DNA of 12,773 nt. Origin: Cellvibrionales bacterium UBA4495. Lineage in GTDB: Bacteria; Pseudomonadota; Gammaproteobacteria; Pseudomonadales; Porticoccaceae. Shown here one piece after another: positions 6,000-12,773 of the stretch (its first letter is position 1; every line of letters starts with the position of its first letter). Below the pieces are notes generated by a model. That model saw only the letters and a program-made list of their open reading frames with translations, made no database searches and was not told where the DNA came from. Both the position numbers and the translations under genes were made by a program. The stretch covers positions 1 to 12,773 of the forward strand of contig DGNJ01000016.1 in the NCBI GenBank assembly GCA_002388905.1, given 5' to 3'.

Positions 6000-7353
6000 C
6001 GCCCTTTTTTGTCGTGCGGCTACCGCCGGCTCCCTGCCAGGATCGGTAAGTCTCGATCAGCAAGCGGCTGGCCTTGACCAGGTCAGAGCGGGCAATGGCA
6101 TCGGCAATCTCTCGACCATGGGACCCCTCCCCCATATCCTCCAGCAGGGGAGAAGCCAGTTCCGTCAACACCGACAGAACCGGGTGGTTGCATATTTCAT
6201 TCATCAATGCAGGGAGCCGACGGCCCTGTAACTGCGCCGTTGCGGCATTGTGGCGCAGGCGCTCCGGCGAGCGCCCGCCCAGATCGACGACGATGCCAAG
6301 GGTCAATTGAAGCAGGATTTCCTTAAGGATTCGCGGCTCGAAGCACTGCTCCCGGAGATAACCCCTGGCCGATTCCAGCAGGAGGGGACGGTTCAGTTCG
6401 GCGACAAAGAGACCACCGGAGCGCCCTTTTTCCACTTCGATAACACCGTATTGCTGCAAGACGACAATGGCCTGGCGGACGATATCCGGCGTGGTCTGAA
6501 AGCGTCGGGCCAAGTCCGCACCCGTGGCGATGCGCTGCCCGGCTTGCCATTCCAGCGCCCTGACTTCCCGGAGAATTTCGCGGGTGACCCGGTCGGTCTG
6601 GTTTCGCGCACTCTGAAAGGTCAAGGCGGAAAATCCGGACTTGGCAGAGGGCTCGCCCGATTGCCAGGATTCCAGTAATACTGCCATCATCCTGTCCATG
6701 CAGCTCATCAACCAGGCCACATCGCCGGCGATCAAGGCATCGACTGTTTCCCGGGTTATCTGCCAGGCGATACTTTCTTTGGAATCATTCCGGACCGACA
6801 CCCCATAGGGAATCAGGTCCACCGCGCACTCGTAGCTCGCCTTTTCCATCAACTCCAGGACGGGATCCCGGGTCAGCAGGCGGATAGCCTGGGCAACCTG
6901 GTGATGGGCCCGGCAGCGCAGAAATTCTTCATCCGGCAGGCGGTCGAAATCCTCCACCATTTCCCGCAACTGCCGGCAGGCATCCCACCCCAGGTAAGGC
7001 GCCTCGAAGACATACACGTAATAATCCATGGCGCGGGGCAGCACGGCAAGATCCGTGAAATCCGTTATTTCCCTCTCGATCAGGATCGACAGTGCGCGCC
7101 CCGGATAATCCGGATTGGCGCCCAGGGCAACCAGGCCTCCGCCCTTGCCGCGCCTGAGGGCGGCAATTCCCCGTTCCTCGAGAATCTTTACCGCCTGGCG
7201 CAGGACCGGCCTGCCCACCCGATACCGGGCCTGGAGTTCCGCCAGGGAGGCAATCACCGTACCGGGCGCCTGCGCGCCCTGCTTAAGGGCGCGCGCCAGA
7301 CGGTCCGCCAGTGCCATGGCCGGCGGCTTGCCAACCTCTTCTTCTCTCTTCAA
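5986..7353 (-). CDS. tandem double FadR/GntR-type transcriptional regulator
   Basis: A 455-residue regulator built as two GntR/FadR-like units in one chain. Unit 1 has a winged helix (about 14-76) with recognition-helix region YRVGRPVLRQAVKILEERG and wing RRGKGGGLVA, then an all-helical FCD-like ligand domain (about 95-230). Unit 2 repeats this with a winged helix (about 250-318), where FQTTPDIVRQAIVVLQQYG and EKGRSGGLFVA correspond, and an FCD-like domain (about 325-440). Ordinary FadR-subfamily proteins have one unit of about 230-250 residues and dimerise, so this is close to a covalent dimer. Metal-ligand histidines usual in FCD domains are partly lost. The frame opens with TTG at 7353 with only a weak Shine-Dalgarno; ATG at 7317 is an alternative start that leaves the first winged helix essentially whole. 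It is divergent from the gldA-like gene and upstream of the P450 unit, so it probably controls one or both in response to a pathway metabolite. Confidence 0.88.
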   Translation of the reverse strand: MKREEEVGKPPAMALADRLARALKQGAQAPGTVIASLAELQARYRVGRPVLRQAVKILEERGIAALRRGKGGGLVALGANPDYPGRALSILIEREITDFTDLAVLPRAMDYYVYVFEAPYLGWDACRQLREMVEDFDRLPDEEFLRCRAHHQVAQAIRLLTRDPVLELMEKASYECAVDLIPYGVSVRNDSKESIAWQITRETVDALIAGDVAWLMSCMDRMMAVLLESWQSGEPSAKSGFSALTFQSARNQTDRVTREILREVRALEWQAGQRIATGADLARRFQTTPDIVRQAIVVLQQYGVIEVEKGRSGGLFVAELNRPLLLESARGYLREQCFEPRILKEILLQLTLGIVVDLGGRSPERLRHNAATAQLQGRRLPALMNEICNHPVLSVLTELASPLLEDMGEGSHGREIADAIARSDLVKASRLLIETYRSWQGAGGSRTTKKGADNL

Positions 7354-7528
7354 GGCCTACTCTATTCTCTGCTTTTTGCCCTGTTACTGATCAGGCTAGT
7401 GTATCGCGATGCTGGTTCCAACCCTATGGGGCACACCGAAAGACCGGGGAGCCCTGTCGCGCGAGACGACGTTTCGCCGGCCAATAATAGCTGATATAGT
7501 GTCATCTTTTCACAAATACCTTGCTGCC
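7354..7528. promoter_or_regulatory. divergent promoter region, regulator / gldA-like gene
   Basis: A 175-bp gap between divergent start codons, so both promoters should lie here. On the plus strand TATAGT (7495-7500) is a fair -10 box; the base stretch 17 bp upstream (TTTCGC) is a poor -35. ATAATAGCTGATATAGT (7484-7500) overlaps that -10 box and resembles the candidate operator copies in the P450 gap. No strong ribosome-binding site precedes either start codon. Confidence 0.45.
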
Positions 7529-8638
7529 ATGATCGAAAACCAGCGCATCGTCTCATCCCCATCCCGTTATATTCAGGGTCCCGGCGCCCTGGACCAGCTG
7601 GGCGCCGTGACCCGGGATTTCGGCAAACAGCCTCTCGTGGTTACCGACGAGATCCTGCGCGATCTATTCCGGGATCGCCTCTCGGTGAGTTTCGACAAGG
7701 CCGGGCAACCCTTCAACCTGGTCACTTTCCCCGGCGAAGTCACCCGCCCGACCATCGACCGGCTGACAGAGGATGCGCGCCGAACAGGTGTGGATTTGGT
7801 CGTCGGTTTTGGCGGCGGAAAGGCACTGGATACCGGCAAGGGCGTGGCACTGTTTCTGGGGGTGCCTTTTATCAGTGTACCCACCATCGCCGCAACGGAT
7901 GCTCCCGCCAGTTTCGCCATCGCCGTTTACGACGATCATCACTTTCTCAGCGAAATCCTGATGCTGCCCCGTAACCCTGAAGTGGTACTGGTAGACTCCG
8001 CGGTCATCGCCGGAGCGCCCCTGCGCTTCCTGCTGGCAGGCATCGGGGACGCCATCTCGAAGAAATTCGAGGCCCAAGCCTGCCACCGGGCCGGCCGGGA
8101 AACCCCCAACGGCACCCGATCCACCCGTACAGGCCTCGCCATCGCCAACGCCTGCTACGACCTGATCCGCGCCCACGCCGCACCGGCCATCGCCGCGGTG
8201 AAAGCCGGACAGATAAGCGCCGACAACACCAGCGACGACCTGGAGTCTCTGCTGGAGGCCACCGTCCTGCTCAGCACCGTGGGGTTCGAGAATGCCGGCC
8301 TCTCAGTCTCCCACGCAATTGCCAAGGGCCTGCCCATGGTTCCCAGGGCCGAAGGGACGCTGCATGGGGAGCACGTAGCCTATGGCTTGCTCGTCCACCT
8401 GGTGCTGGAGGAAAGGCCCGTAGAGTTTATTCTCGAACTGGTGGACTTTTACCGGCATATCGGGCTGCCCACCACCCTGGCGGATTTCGGCCTCACTGGC
8501 TGGACCGAGGAAGAGCTGGATACCCTCACTGCCAACGCCATGTTGAGCCCGAGCGTCAAACGCTTCGAGGTGACTCTGGACCAGGACATGCTCAAGGCGG
8601 CCATCCGCCGGGTGGAAGACCTCGTCACCGGTCATTAA
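7529..8638 (+). CDS. gldA: GldA-type glycerol/polyol dehydrogenase
   Basis: A 369-residue metal-dependent alcohol dehydrogenase of the glycerol dehydrogenase (GldA) branch of the iron-containing ADH superfamily, oxidising a vicinal diol or similar alcohol with NAD+. The NAD loop GFGGGKALDTGK lies at 93-104, and the conserved VPTIAATDAPAS at 117-128. The metal ligands are Asp174 (GIGDAI), His262 (VSHAIAKG) and His279 (LHGEHVAYG). Length matches E. coli GldA, and the N-terminus (SPSRYIQG) aligns with the family start, which supports the ATG at 7529 although no clear Shine-Dalgarno precedes it. It stands alone on the plus strand, divergent from the double FadR-like regulator, and a terminator candidate follows about 210 bp downstream. 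Its place beside a P450/SDR/ALDH cluster suggests a substrate other than glycerol may apply; the symbol reflects family, not proven activity. Confidence 0.9.
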   Translation: MIENQRIVSSPSRYIQGPGALDQLGAVTRDFGKQPLVVTDEILRDLFRDRLSVSFDKAGQPFNLVTFPGEVTRPTIDRLTEDARRTGVDLVVGFGGGKALDTGKGVALFLGVPFISVPTIAATDAPASFAIAVYDDHHFLSEILMLPRNPEVVLVDSAVIAGAPLRFLLAGIGDAISKKFEAQACHRAGRETPNGTRSTRTGLAIANACYDLIRAHAAPAIAAVKAGQISADNTSDDLESLLEATVLLSTVGFENAGLSVSHAIAKGLPMVPRAEGTLHGEHVAYGLLVHLVLEERPVEFILELVDFYRHIGLPTTLADFGLTGWTEEELDTLTANAMLSPSVKRFEVTLDQDMLKAAIRRVEDLVTGH

Positions 8639-8850
8639 TCACTGTCCTCCCCCCCCCTGCCGGGCTCCGCTTTTAAGAAATCGCCGTACCACCATGCGGC
8701 TACATCCGCCCACCACCGGCAATACTTCGCTCAAAGTGATTGCTTGCCGACAGCTCCCACTAACATTTCCTGCCATGGCAATCGGCGACTCCAGGCGAAG
8801 TCAGAACACCGGCCTCCCTCTCGCCAACAACCACGAAAACTCCCCCGCAC
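8639..8850. other. intergenic stretch without recognisable gene
   Basis: This is the first half of the 442-bp gap after the gldA-like gene. It is GC-rich, contains a run of C residues near 8650, and shows no ORF with a Shine-Dalgarno site or protein-like composition and no tRNA-like fold. The second half of the gap holds a terminator and a promoter, listed separately. Confidence 0.5.
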
Positions 8851-8877
8851 AAAGCCCGTCAGGATAACCGGGCTTTT
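8851..8877 (+). terminator. Rho-independent terminator candidate
   Basis: AAAGCCCG (8851-8858) and CGGGCTTT (8869-8876) form a perfect 8-bp stem around a 10-base loop. TTTT closes the stem, and further T-rich sequence follows after CCG. It lies about 210 bp after the gldA-like stop codon and before the esterase promoter, so it would insulate the two units. The A-run on the left side is short, so termination in the opposite direction looks weak. Confidence 0.65.
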
Positions 8878-8934
8878 CCGTTGTTATTCCTGGCCATCAC
8901 TGCCGCGGGCAGCCTCTCCTCGGCAATAATATCA

Positions 8935-8963
8935 GGGACAATATATTTGCATCTATGTAAAAT
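8935..8963 (+). promoter_or_regulatory. sigma70-type promoter candidate for the esterase unit
   Basis: GGGACA (8935-8940, 4 of 6 matches to the -35 consensus) is separated by exactly 17 bp from TAAAAT (8958-8963, 5 of 6 matches to the -10 consensus). The predicted start near 8970 would give a leader of about 110 bases before the carboxylesterase ATG. ATAATATCAGGG (8926-8937), similar to the candidate operators in the P450 gap, overlaps the -35 box. Confidence 0.55.
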
Positions 8964-9080
8964 TTTTCGTAATCTCTGATGCGACACCATGATAACGATC
9001 TAAGCCGGCAACGAGGGGGACAGCAAGGGCTTGCACTGACTCTTTCGGCGATTCCATCAACAACAGGGCGGGGAAAACCA

Positions 9081-10808
9081 ATGAGCACCCATTCGCGGGA
9101 CATAACTACTATTGATCAAACCAGGCGCACCGTACTGAAGGGACTAGGGGCTTCCGCCCTTGTTGCCTCGGCAGGAACGGGCACGCTGGCATCGGCGGTT
9201 CACGCCGCATCCGGCTTCGACGTGGTGGCCGGCACCCGGTCCGGAAAGGTGGGCGGTATCACCCGCGACGGCGTCCATGTTTTCAAGGGCATCCCTTACG
9301 GGGCACCGACCGGGGGAGCCAATCGGTTCAAGCCGCCTCAGCCACCCCTACCCTGGCAGGGGGTGCGGGACGCCACACAGTTTGGACCCACGGCACCGCA
9401 GGTTGGCCACGCCGAAGCCGGCGGGACTCAACCCGTGGACGATGAAAGCGCCGGGCGCATGGGGGAATTTGCCGGGTTCATCAAAGGCCTGGCCGGCAAC
9501 GAGCCCCCGCAGGGCGAGGACTGCCTGGTACTCAATGTCTGGACCGCGGGGCTGGACACACACAAGACACGGGCGGTAATGGTGTACCTGCACGGGGGTG
9601 CCTTCGAGACCGGCTCCGGCTCCTGGCCGCTCTACGACGGCACGCCGCTGGCCCGGCAGGACGATGTGGTCTATGTCACCATCAACCACCGTCTCGGAAT
9701 TCTGGGTTTTTTGCATCTCGAGGAAATTGCCGGGGAAGAATACACCGGTTCGGGCAATGCCGGGATGCTCGATATCGTCGCCGCCCTGGAGTGGGTTCGG
9801 GACAATATCGCCAACTTCGGCGGTGACCCGTCCAGGGTCATGGTCTTTGGCGGGTCCGGTGGCGCGTCCAAGACCGCCTGCCTGCTGGGCATGCCCGATG
9901 CCGAGGGCCTTTTTCACCGCGCCGCCCTGATGAGCGGGCCCTACATGCGGGCCCGGGAACCCGACTACGCCACGCGGCTCACGCACCAGTTTCTCGATCG
10001 CCTAAATCTGAAGCCTTCGGAAGTCCACAAACTTCACGATATTCCCTATGAAACCCTTCTCCGGGAGGCCAGGCACCTGGCCATTCCCATCTCCGAGGGG
10101 CTCGCCGGGGCGGCCAGTCCCGATGCATTTATGCCCATGCAGCCGGTGGTGGACGGCAAGACCCTGCCCGCACACCCCGTCTACCCCGAGGGCTCCCCCC
10201 ACGGAAAAAATGTAACAACCATGGTCGGCTCCACCCAGGACGATATGAAGATGATGATGTTGTCGATGCCCTGGTTCGGCAGGCTCGACGATGACGGCCT
10301 CGAGAAAATGGCGGCCGATACTTTCGGCAATCTTGCCGGCCCCATGCTCGCCGCCTACCGGAAGGCCTATCCCGACGCCAGTCCGACGGACCTGGCCTGC
10401 CAGTTTGTCACCGACCGGGTCATGTGGGCGGGGAGCATCGACTGGGCGGAGCGAAAAAATGCCGGCGGCGGAGAACCGGTTTACATGTACCGGTTCGATT
10501 ACACCACACCGGCCATGGGCGGTATTCTCGGCGCCGCCCACGGGGTCGACCTGCCCTTCGCGCTCAACAATTACACCTACACGCCCATGGCGGGCGACAG
10601 GCCGGAAAACGCCACCATGGCCCGAAAGGTGAGCGAAGCCTTCGTGCGTTTCGCCCATACCGGCGACCCCAATCACGCCGGCATCCCGGAATGGAAACCC
10701 TACACGGAGGAACAGCGAGCCACCCTGATCTTCGATGTGGACACCCGGGCGGAAACAGACCCCAGGGCGGAACTGCGCGCCCTTTACGGCAAACTTCTCA
10801 AGGGTTGA
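9081..10808 (+). CDS. exported type-B carboxylesterase (Tat signal)
   Basis: A 575-residue esterase of the carboxylesterase/cholinesterase alpha/beta-hydrolase family. A twin-arginine signal (TRRTVLKG at 14-21, then a hydrophobic stretch ending AVHAASG near 43) predicts folded export by Tat. Family landmarks are EDCLVLNVW (146-154), the oxyanion hole HGGAF (171-175), the nucleophile Ser259 in GGSGG, a likely acid at Asp387 or Asp388 (GSTQDD) and the catalytic His487 in AAHGVDLPF. The residue before Ser259 is Gly, where most relatives have Glu. The ATG at 9081 has GGGGA 6 bases upstream and begins right at the signal peptide; an in-frame ATG at 8979 has neither. It leads the plus-strand esterase unit, 52 bp before the tannase-family gene, and probably hydrolyses an ester in the periplasm or outside the cell. 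Confidence 0.93.
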   Translation: MSTHSRDITTIDQTRRTVLKGLGASALVASAGTGTLASAVHAASGFDVVAGTRSGKVGGITRDGVHVFKGIPYGAPTGGANRFKPPQPPLPWQGVRDATQFGPTAPQVGHAEAGGTQPVDDESAGRMGEFAGFIKGLAGNEPPQGEDCLVLNVWTAGLDTHKTRAVMVYLHGGAFETGSGSWPLYDGTPLARQDDVVYVTINHRLGILGFLHLEEIAGEEYTGSGNAGMLDIVAALEWVRDNIANFGGDPSRVMVFGGSGGASKTACLLGMPDAEGLFHRAALMSGPYMRAREPDYATRLTHQFLDRLNLKPSEVHKLHDIPYETLLREARHLAIPISEGLAGAASPDAFMPMQPVVDGKTLPAHPVYPEGSPHGKNVTTMVGSTQDDMKMMMLSMPWFGRLDDDGLEKMAADTFGNLAGPMLAAYRKAYPDASPTDLACQFVTDRVMWAGSIDWAERKNAGGGEPVYMYRFDYTTPAMGGILGAAHGVDLPFALNNYTYTPMAGDRPENATMARKVSEAFVRFAHTGDPNHAGIPEWKPYTEEQRATLIFDVDTRAETDPRAELRALYGKLLKG

Positions 10809-10860
10809 GCCTGAGACCAGACATCGATAGCCACTCCCAAAAATAACGAGGCAGCCAACA

Positions 10861-12447
10861 ATGGCAGTAATAAGTGTAAGAAAAATCATCCGCGCCGGCG
10901 TTGCCGTCGGTCTACTGAATGCCGGTGCGGCCATGGCGGCGCTGGATTGCTCGGTGAACAGTCTCAGCACCGTTATCGCGGAAGACACCCGTATCGTCTC
11001 CGCCGACATCGTCACCCACCCGGTGAACTATTGTCGCATCGAGGGCGCCGTTACCACCCGCGACCCGGGCCCCAACCAGGTGGGCTTTTTGCTCGCCCTG
11101 CCGGAAACCGGCTGGAACGGTCGCTTCTTCTTCAATTCGGTGGGCGGTTCGGCGGGCTTATTGCAAACACCGCCGGCCCAGCTCCTGGTAGATGGGTTCG
11201 CCGTGGCCACCACCGACGGCGGCCATCGCAGTACCAGCATCCTCGACTGGAGCAAGCTCGACGATCCGGCGGTTGCCCTGGACCTGAGCAAACGTTCCAT
11301 GCACGTTTCGGCCGTCGCGGCCCAGACCATAACCAAAGCGTGGTACGACGCCGACAGCATGTACCGCTATGTCCAGGGTTGCTCCGGCGGCGGTCAGCGC
11401 GCCATTGCCGCCGCCCGCAACTACCCGGAGGATTACGACGGTTTCATTGTCGAGGCCCCCGGCATCAATGCCGCCAATATCCTCGCTTTCGCCAGCGCCA
11501 CCCAACACATGATGAAAAACCCCGACGGCTGGGTCTCCCCCGCAGAGATTATGCTTGTGGAGCAGACTGTTAACGAAGTCTGCGGTGCCATCGAAGGCGT
11601 GGTAACCAACTCCCGAACCTGCGACTTTGACCCGGCCATTCTCCAGTGCCAGGGATCGCAGAAGGAGGGCTGCCTCACCGGCGCCCAGATCGAAACTCTG
11701 GAGCTGATCAATCGCGGTCCCCGAGGGCCGGCAGGCCAGGCCTATCCCGGCGCACCCTGGACCAATACCACCGGCTGGATCGGCTTTTTCACCGGCCACA
11801 CACCCCCGGCCAACTGGAGTGAGACAGAAATGGGCGCAACCCCCGGCGGCTACGTGATCGCCCATTCCTTTATGCGGGGATACTTCGGCAATGATTACAA
11901 CTTTGTCGAGGAGTTCGATTTCAATAACCAGGATCATATCGATGCCTATCTTGCCGCCGACCGGGAAGCCGGCATGGGCCAGACCGACGCCGACCTCTCC
12001 GGCGTCGAAAAAGCCGGGGGCAAGGTTATTTTCTGGCATGGCATGAGCGACCACGGCATCGTCTACGAGGACATGATCCGTTATTACGAGGAACTGAAGG
12101 AAACCCTGCCGGGCGAGGACCGCGTGAATGCCTTCGCCCGCATGTTCGCGGTGCCCGGGGTACTGCATTGCCGGGGCGGCACCGGGCCTTCGGACATGCG
12201 CGACCGCACCCTCGATAAAATGATCGACTGGGTGGAAAAGGATATCGCTCCCCGCGCCATTGTTGCCAATCGAACTGTCGAACCCGGCGCCCAGGTGCGC
12301 CAGTTCCTGATCTGTCCCTACCCGCAGGTGGCGGAATACATCCCCAAAAAACTGGACAAGGGCGATCCCATGGCACTGCTGCGGGGCAACCCGGCCTTTG
12401 ACGCCAACAACTGGGCTTGCCGCTCCGCGTCAGGAGAAAATCAATGA
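10861..12447 (+). CDS. tannase/feruloyl esterase family protein, exported
   Basis: A 528-residue member of the tannase/feruloyl esterase family of alpha/beta hydrolases, which split ester bonds of aromatic acids. An N-terminal Sec signal (basic VRKIIR, hydrophobic core, cleavage probably after AMA near residue 26) predicts export. The family's CS-D-HC catalytic arrangement is complete: Cys174-Ser175 in GCSGGG, Asp397 in HGMSDHG and His436-Cys437 in LHCRGG, with the two cysteines expected to form a disulfide next to the active site. The lid contains paired cysteines and the CDFDPAILQC block (254-263), a calcium-binding region in characterised relatives. GAGG (10848-10851) precedes the ATG by 9 bases. 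It follows the carboxylesterase by 52 bp and overlaps the next gene by ATGA, so these are one transcription unit. The natural ester is not identifiable; MHETase belongs to the same family, but the context here does not point to it. Confidence 0.93.
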   Translation: MAVISVRKIIRAGVAVGLLNAGAAMAALDCSVNSLSTVIAEDTRIVSADIVTHPVNYCRIEGAVTTRDPGPNQVGFLLALPETGWNGRFFFNSVGGSAGLLQTPPAQLLVDGFAVATTDGGHRSTSILDWSKLDDPAVALDLSKRSMHVSAVAAQTITKAWYDADSMYRYVQGCSGGGQRAIAAARNYPEDYDGFIVEAPGINAANILAFASATQHMMKNPDGWVSPAEIMLVEQTVNEVCGAIEGVVTNSRTCDFDPAILQCQGSQKEGCLTGAQIETLELINRGPRGPAGQAYPGAPWTNTTGWIGFFTGHTPPANWSETEMGATPGGYVIAHSFMRGYFGNDYNFVEEFDFNNQDHIDAYLAADREAGMGQTDADLSGVEKAGGKVIFWHGMSDHGIVYEDMIRYYEELKETLPGEDRVNAFARMFAVPGVLHCRGGTGPSDMRDRTLDKMIDWVEKDIAPRAIVANRTVEPGAQVRQFLICPYPQVAEYIPKKLDKGDPMALLRGNPAFDANNWACRSASGENQ

Positions 12448-12773
12448 GCTTCGAAGACCCTAAAAACGAAAATACCAGTGCTGATTTCGGTCCTGCGGAC
12501 ATTAGTGCGGAGGGCTATGAAGTCACCGACCGCTATTTCGGCAAGCCCTGGATCGACCAGGACGAGTATCGGGAGCGACCATCGCCCCATCGTTTCGTCC
12601 ACGGCGGTTTCGAAAACACCGACACCCGCTTTGCTTTTTATTTTCCCAGAGTCAGCGCCTATCGGGGCCGGTTGTTCCAACCCATCGAAGGCGGTCACGG
12701 CGGTCATGAAGTCGCCTTTGGCGGCGGCATGCTCGGGGAAATGTTCCAACGCATTGCCCTCAGCGAGCGACTG
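12444..12773 (+). CDS. conserved-looking protein of unknown function (partial, 3' end outside window)
   Basis: The first 110 codons of a gene that continues past the window edge. The ATG overlaps the stop of the tannase-family gene as ATGA and has AGGAG 7 bases upstream, so translation is coupled and the start is well supported. There is no signal peptide. The visible part has an acidic N-terminus (about 1-25), an aromatic region YEVTDRYFGKPWIDQDEYR, a strand-like segment HRFVHGGFENTDTRFAFYFP (about 49-68) and a glycine/histidine-rich IEGGHGGHE followed by FGGGMLGEM. I do not assign a family. The HGG-rich pieces could belong to an alpha/beta-hydrolase or another esterase-like enzyme, but no nucleophile elbow is visible yet. 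Tight coupling to an exported tannase-family esterase suggests it acts on the same compound or its product. Confidence 0.85.
   Translation, partial: MSFEDPKNENTSADFGPADISAEGYEVTDRYFGKPWIDQDEYRERPSPHRFVHGGFENTDTRFAFYFPRVSAYRGRLFQPIEGGHGGHEVAFGGGMLGEMFQRIALSERL

Noticed and set aside
7409..7528. A 40-residue N-terminal extension of the GldA-type dehydrogenase
   Set aside because: The family N-terminus begins at the ATG at 7529, and the upstream part carries promoter-like sequence.
8642..8665. A run of C residues after the gldA-like gene as a possible structural or phase-variable tract
   Set aside because: It is outside any gene and not positioned in a promoter; there is no sign of a functional repeat.
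10002..12168. Two long minus-strand frames (337 and 336 codons) opposite the carboxylesterase and tannase-family genes
   Set aside because: Both lie antisense to genes with complete catalytic sets and have no ribosome-binding sites or family features.

Overview
The window looks like a proteobacterial chromosome segment of moderately high GC, with AT-rich gaps at the promoters. Gammaproteobacteria seems most likely, but that is an inference from codon use, Shine-Dalgarno style and gene content only. There are no RNA genes, CRISPR arrays or phage genes. The content is catabolic: oxidation and hydrolysis of a small, probably alicyclic or terpenoid-like, ester-containing compound.

Layout. Positions 1-164 are a short palindromic MITE-like element with inverted ends and CTAG at both tips. 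Positions 320-5642 hold six minus-strand genes. In transcription order they are a CYP101 (P450cam)-like cytochrome P450, an aldehyde dehydrogenase, a 55-residue rubredoxin, a short-chain dehydrogenase, a luciferase-like (LLM) flavin oxidoreductase and a DUF1330 protein. Gaps are 43, 48, 123, 155 and 37 bp, so this may be one operon or an operon with internal promoters. An AT-rich regulatory gap (5643-5985) separates it from a minus-strand regulator (5986-7353), which is a tandem duplication of a FadR/GntR-type repressor in one chain. Divergent from the regulator is a GldA-type metal-dependent alcohol dehydrogenase (7529-8638). After a 442-bp gap with a terminator and a good promoter candidate comes a plus-strand unit of exported esterases. 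It holds a Tat-signal type-B carboxylesterase (9081-10808), a Sec-signal tannase/feruloyl-esterase family protein (10861-12447) and a translationally coupled gene of unknown function that runs off the window (12444-12773+).

How it may work together (inference). Exported esterases release a substrate from an ester. The P450 hydroxylates it. The SDR or GldA-type enzyme oxidises the alcohol, the LLM enzyme carries out a flavin-dependent step (possibly Baeyer-Villiger-like), and the ALDH finishes an aldehyde to an acid. The double FadR-like protein is the obvious local regulator. An AT-rich motif of the form ATAATA(T)(G)C(A/T)G occurs upstream of the P450 unit, the gldA-like gene and the esterase unit, each time in the direction of transcription. 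A second exact copy lies just after the regulator gene. This candidate shared operator and the unusual two-in-one regulator are the most interesting points in the window.
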